Assembly: GCA_020355985.1 (NCBI GenBank)
Contig: CP070628.1
Coordinates: 281,009-289,290 of the forward strand
Reading direction: 5' to 3'
Length of the DNA stretch: 8,282 bases
Origin: Nitrospirota bacterium
Lineage (GTDB): Bacteria; Nitrospirota; Nitrospiria; Nitrospirales; UBA8639
Shown: piece after piece, positions 5,814 through 8,282 of the stretch
Position numbering within the stretch: the stretch's first letter is position 1
Layout: each line of letters begins with the position of its first letter
Position numbers and translations under genes: made by a program
Notes under the pieces: generated by a model
The model's database searches: none
What the model saw: the letters and a program-made list of their open reading frames with translations, nothing else
Told to the model about the DNA's origin: nothing

Positions 5814-7739
5814 TTAGACCGTAGAAAGTTGCGTCTGACACACACAAGGGAGCCACAACGAAATCGTGGCCCCGCGGCCTTGTTGACTTTCCGCATGAAT
5901 TTCACCTCCATGCGCATCAATAATGTTGCGACAAATAGCCAATCCAAGCCCCGTCCCACGATGCTTTCCTGTCGTAAAAAATGGCTCGAATATTCTTGAA
6001 AGCACTTTGGGATCTATCCCTTTTCCCGAATCTTCAACTTTTAGTCGCAAACCTTGATGATGCTCATACAGTTCTTCAACTATAGACAGATGAAGCGTGC
6101 CGTTGGGAGGCATGGCTTCAATAGCATTCTGAAGAATATTCAACATGACCTGTTTGAGTTGGTCGCGATCCGCGTGAAGGGAACTCAAATCCGTAGGCCG
6201 ATGATGGTGGACCTGAATGGCTCGCTGTTCTATCGGTTCCGACAAGACCTGCAGAGATTCCTCTAACAATTCCTCGAGTAGAAACCTAACAGGGAGGAGA
6301 TCGCGAGGGCGGGCATAATCGACAATTTGATTGACAATTCGATCCAAACGTCGCGTTTCCTTCAGGATGGTTTTCAAATCCTCCCGCCGGGAATCCCCTT
6401 CTGCAAAATCCTCTAGCAGCAAGGAGGTCGTAGATCCAATCCCTACTAAGGGATTCCGAATTTCATGTGCGATCCCCGCCGCCACTTGTCCTAACGTCGC
6501 TAAACGTTCTGACCGGCTTAATTGTGCACGCATTTGTTCCAGTGCAGTAATATCAACATTAAACCCTTGATACACAAGGGTCTGACCCGATTCATCGTTA
6601 ATCGGCACCGACCGACTTAAAACCCGCCTGATTGCGCCATCTTGATGAAGAAATCGAAACACACGCTCGAACGCCTCACTTTGATTCTGTGCATTGTGAA
6701 AAGCCTGACGAACATCTTCCCGGTCTTCAGGGTGAATGGCTTCCCACATTTGCTCCGGATCTAAGGTCTCATCTGGATTTCGCCCAGCTAATATCCAATT
6801 TTGGCGATTACTAAAAATGGCCCGGCCCTGTTCCATCGTAAAAATACCAATAGGTGCATGATCCACAATGCCACGGTATTTGGCTTCTGACGAGGTGATC
6901 TCTTGATTGAGACTCCGTAGCTCCTGCTCAGATTGCTGAATCTGCTGAATATGCTGTTGAATCTGCGTGCCCATCGTATCCATGACTCTGGTCAAATTTC
7001 CGATTTCATCTTTCCGGTCCAGGACAGGCACCTTTGGCATGGTCCCTCCAGAAAAGTTTTCGACCGTTTTGACCAAAGTCGTCAATGGCCCGGTAATTGA
7101 GCGCGCAATGAGTTGCAAGGGAAGCAGCATGAGAATCAAGGCAAAGGCCCCTCCCCCCACAATCACTCCCATGAGTACGGAACGATCTTCGGAACTACTG
7201 GCGAGCGCCTGCTGCAACTGCTCAACTTCCTGCCGATCAAAACGCGCCATCTCTTCACGAATGGCCAACATCAATAACCGCCCTTTTTCGGCTTCAATAT
7301 AGTCTTCGGCCTCTTCCGGATGCCCCATTTTTACTCGTTCAATAAGGCGATCTTTATCAGACATGAGCATGTGAATATTATTTTGGACGGATTGGACCAA
7401 CATCCGTTGTCCTGGATCATTACCCACCATTTGTCGAAGAGAATTCCCTAAGGCCAACACCCGTTGTTTGGCCGCTTGATAGGGTTGTAAAAATTGAGGT
7501 TGCTGAGTCAACACATAACCGCGAAACCCGGTCTCAAGGTCCACGACCAATCGCATGAATTCAGCCGAGGCACTTTGGATGTGGTACACCTCGTTGAGAT
7601 GGTCTTCATCTAGAGAAAACGTTTCAACACTTCGATAGGTCAATAAACTTAGGATTAACACTGCCAGCATGGGAACTGCCGAGACCAAGAGCAGTTTCTT
7701 GGCCAGAGAAAGATTCAAAAAAAACGACGTCAATTTCAT
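5814..7739 (-). CDS. Membrane sensor histidine kinase, CHASE3-HAMP-PAS-HisKA-HATPase
   Basis: This 641-residue kinase should phosphorylate the regulator encoded three bases downstream. TM1 is at about 15-35. A CHASE3 periplasmic domain (about 40-185) carries the family hallmark DLETGFRGYVLT at 67-78. TM2 is about 188-211 and is followed by HAMP (about 212-265, with RKDEIGNL at 242-249). A Gln-rich coiled coil (about 258-290) leads into a PAS/PAC domain (about 285-402). The H-box is AAGIAHEIRNPL with phospho-acceptor H425. The N-box LNILQNAIEAM (533-543), G1 box DSGKGID (570-576), FEPFFTT (584-590) and G2 box GTGLGL (595-600) are intact. The H-box and C-terminus match NtrB/AtoS-type kinases that pair with NtrC regulators. 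The signal for CHASE3 is not known, and no PAS cofactor residue is recognisable. ATG 7739 has no Shine-Dalgarno but gives a complete TM1; a TATAAT sits 12 bases upstream. Confidence 0.95.
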   Translation of the reverse strand: MKLTSFFLNLSLAKKLLLVSAVPMLAVLILSLLTYRSVETFSLDEDHLNEVYHIQSASAEFMRLVVDLETGFRGYVLTQQPQFLQPYQAAKQRVLALGNSLRQMVGNDPGQRMLVQSVQNNIHMLMSDKDRLIERVKMGHPEEAEDYIEAEKGRLLMLAIREEMARFDRQEVEQLQQALASSSEDRSVLMGVIVGGGAFALILMLLPLQLIARSITGPLTTLVKTVENFSGGTMPKVPVLDRKDEIGNLTRVMDTMGTQIQQHIQQIQQSEQELRSLNQEITSSEAKYRGIVDHAPIGIFTMEQGRAIFSNRQNWILAGRNPDETLDPEQMWEAIHPEDREDVRQAFHNAQNQSEAFERVFRFLHQDGAIRRVLSRSVPINDESGQTLVYQGFNVDITALEQMRAQLSRSERLATLGQVAAGIAHEIRNPLVGIGSTTSLLLEDFAEGDSRREDLKTILKETRRLDRIVNQIVDYARPRDLLPVRFLLEELLEESLQVLSEPIEQRAIQVHHHRPTDLSSLHADRDQLKQVMLNILQNAIEAMPPNGTLHLSIVEELYEHHQGLRLKVEDSGKGIDPKVLSRIFEPFFTTGKHRGTGLGLAICRNIIDAHGGEIHAESQQGRGATISLWLPCVCQTQLSTV

Positions 7740-7995
7740 AAGAGAAAAGAGATTATACTACTAGGCCAAGCTGAAGTTCATTTCCTCATCAAGAAGGCAC
7801 ACAATAAAAGGAGACTACGAAATTCAATTACCACCTGTCCATGGCCCTATGACTGACCCAGATTATTCTCTTTCCATCCACAGACAGTAGTAGCGAACGA
7901 AGTAGTCTTGCTATCATGTCCTTTGGCAATACGTTCAAATACATTCTTACACCAAGGAAATTCGCAGCTCTTCTAATCTTCTTAAGAGAGGAAAT
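7740..7995. other. Divergent intergenic region between kinase operon and Tll0287-like gene
   Basis: This 256-base region must hold the promoters for the kinase-regulator operon (-) and the right-edge gene (+). On the minus strand there is a good -10 (listed separately). On the plus strand TATCAT (7912-7917) is a possible -10 with no matching -35. TTTGGCAATACGTTCAAAT at 7922 has a -24-like GG but lacks the -12 GC, so I do not call a sigma-54 site. An AAAAGGAG at 7806-7813 has no start codon at normal spacing. No long inverted repeat was seen. Confidence 0.5.
7752..7757 (-). promoter_or_regulatory. Consensus -10 box (TATAAT) for kinase-regulator operon
   Basis: Read on the minus strand, TATAAT ends 12 bases before the kinase ATG. 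The hexamer at 17-base spacing, TGAACT, matches TTGACA at only three of six positions. Transcription from here would start about five bases before the ATG, giving a nearly leaderless mRNA, which would fit the absence of a Shine-Dalgarno. Confidence 0.42.
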
Positions 7996-8282
7996 ATGGG
8001 CGGCAAAACCATTCTTATCGCATTAGGTGCAGGGCTTACGGGCCTTCTCCTGGGCTGGGTTATTGGTTTTAAGGTGGCGCCTACCACAGGTCTCCCAATT
8101 CGTGTAGTCGCCGATTACCTGCATGCTGTTCTTCAAGCCGACCGCACCTTTTACGCACAGCATGTCGTTGAGCGAATGGAAGCCATGTTGATTGTGAACG
8201 CCACGGAAAAATGGCGAGAAGACCGCACCTTGCCACTCCCCGCGCAGTTTTTCAAAGAATCATCACGGGGATTACAAGTGAG
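7996..8282 (+). CDS. Membrane-anchored Tll0287-like (DUF3365) protein, 3' truncated by window edge
   Basis: ATG 7996 follows GAGAGG (7986-7991) by four bases and the frame stays open to the window edge, giving 95 residues. Residues about 5-24 form a membrane anchor or uncleaved signal (ILIALGAGLTGLLLGWVIGF). From about 36 the sequence matches the start of a Tll0287-like domain as I know it: ADYLHAVLQADRTFYAQHVV (39-58), a conserved Trp (EKWRED), then the signature LPLPAQFF (79-86). In this family the domain has a PAS-like fold and often a CxxCH heme site further along; that part lies outside the window, as would any HAMP, GGDEF or kinase module. The protein is probably anchored with the domain in the periplasm. 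It is divergent from the kinase operon. Family assignment is from recalled wording and fairly confident. Confidence 0.72.
   Translation, partial: MGGKTILIALGAGLTGLLLGWVIGFKVAPTTGLPIRVVADYLHAVLQADRTFYAQHVVERMEAMLIVNATEKWREDRTLPLPAQFFKESSRGLQV

Noticed and set aside
7922..7940. Possible sigma-54 promoter (TTTGGCAATACGTTCAAAT) before the Tll0287-like gene
   Set aside because: The -24 GG is present but the required -12 GC is CA, so it fails the core consensus.
7916..8026. 36-codon open frame from ATG 7916 overlapping the Tll0287-like gene start
   Set aside because: No ribosome site and no recognisable product; the overlap arises from reading ATGGGCGGC in another frame.

Overview
The window is bacterial chromosomal DNA with base composition near 50% GC and dense, mostly unrelated housekeeping and signalling genes. 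The combination seen here is an NtrB/NtrC-type two-component pair, a heme-PAS-like Tll0287-family protein whose N-terminal wording (ADYLHAVLQADRT, then LPLPAQFF) I associate with Nitrospira-type proteins, and a beta-helix repeat protein. It suggests a member of the Nitrospirota or a similar environmental Gram-negative lineage. This is an inference from family resemblance, not a measured assignment. I see no tRNA, rRNA, CRISPR array, insertion sequence or prophage signal.

Layout. Positions 1-813 (+) hold the C-terminal part of a right-handed beta-helix repeat protein that runs in from the left edge. Positions 910-1347 (+) encode an unrecognised four-helix membrane protein with a lysine-rich tail. 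It converges, with an 18-base gap, on a 766-residue PriA-like protein at 1366-3666 (-). Positions 3667-4126 hold no confident gene but contain coding-like fragments in different frames, including a CxxCH heme-c motif. They end in a 20-codon overlapping mini-ORF and then a well-signalled 32-residue membrane microprotein (4127-4225, +). Positions 4422-7739 (-) hold a two-gene operon in transcription order: a CHASE3-HAMP-PAS histidine kinase, followed after three bases by a sigma-54-dependent response regulator. A 256-base divergent region separates the kinase from a right-edge partial gene (7996-8282, +) for a membrane-anchored Tll0287-like protein.

How the genes work together. The kinase and regulator are almost certainly partners: a periplasmic CHASE3 and cytoplasmic PAS sensor drives an NtrC-type activator with all ATPase and GAFTGA elements intact. 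Its target is unknown; I found no good -24/-12 site in the window. The divergent Tll0287-like gene is a natural candidate for co-regulation but this is only positional.

The most notable observation is the PriA-like protein. It keeps the PriA fold along its length and all eight zinc-binding cysteines, yet every ATPase/helicase motif I can align (Walker A, DEEH, the motif III region, motif V, and the arginines of motif VI) has been replaced. The reading frame is intact over 766 codons. It therefore looks like a helicase-dead replication restart factor, comparable to what is known for actinobacterial PriA, rather than a random pseudogene.
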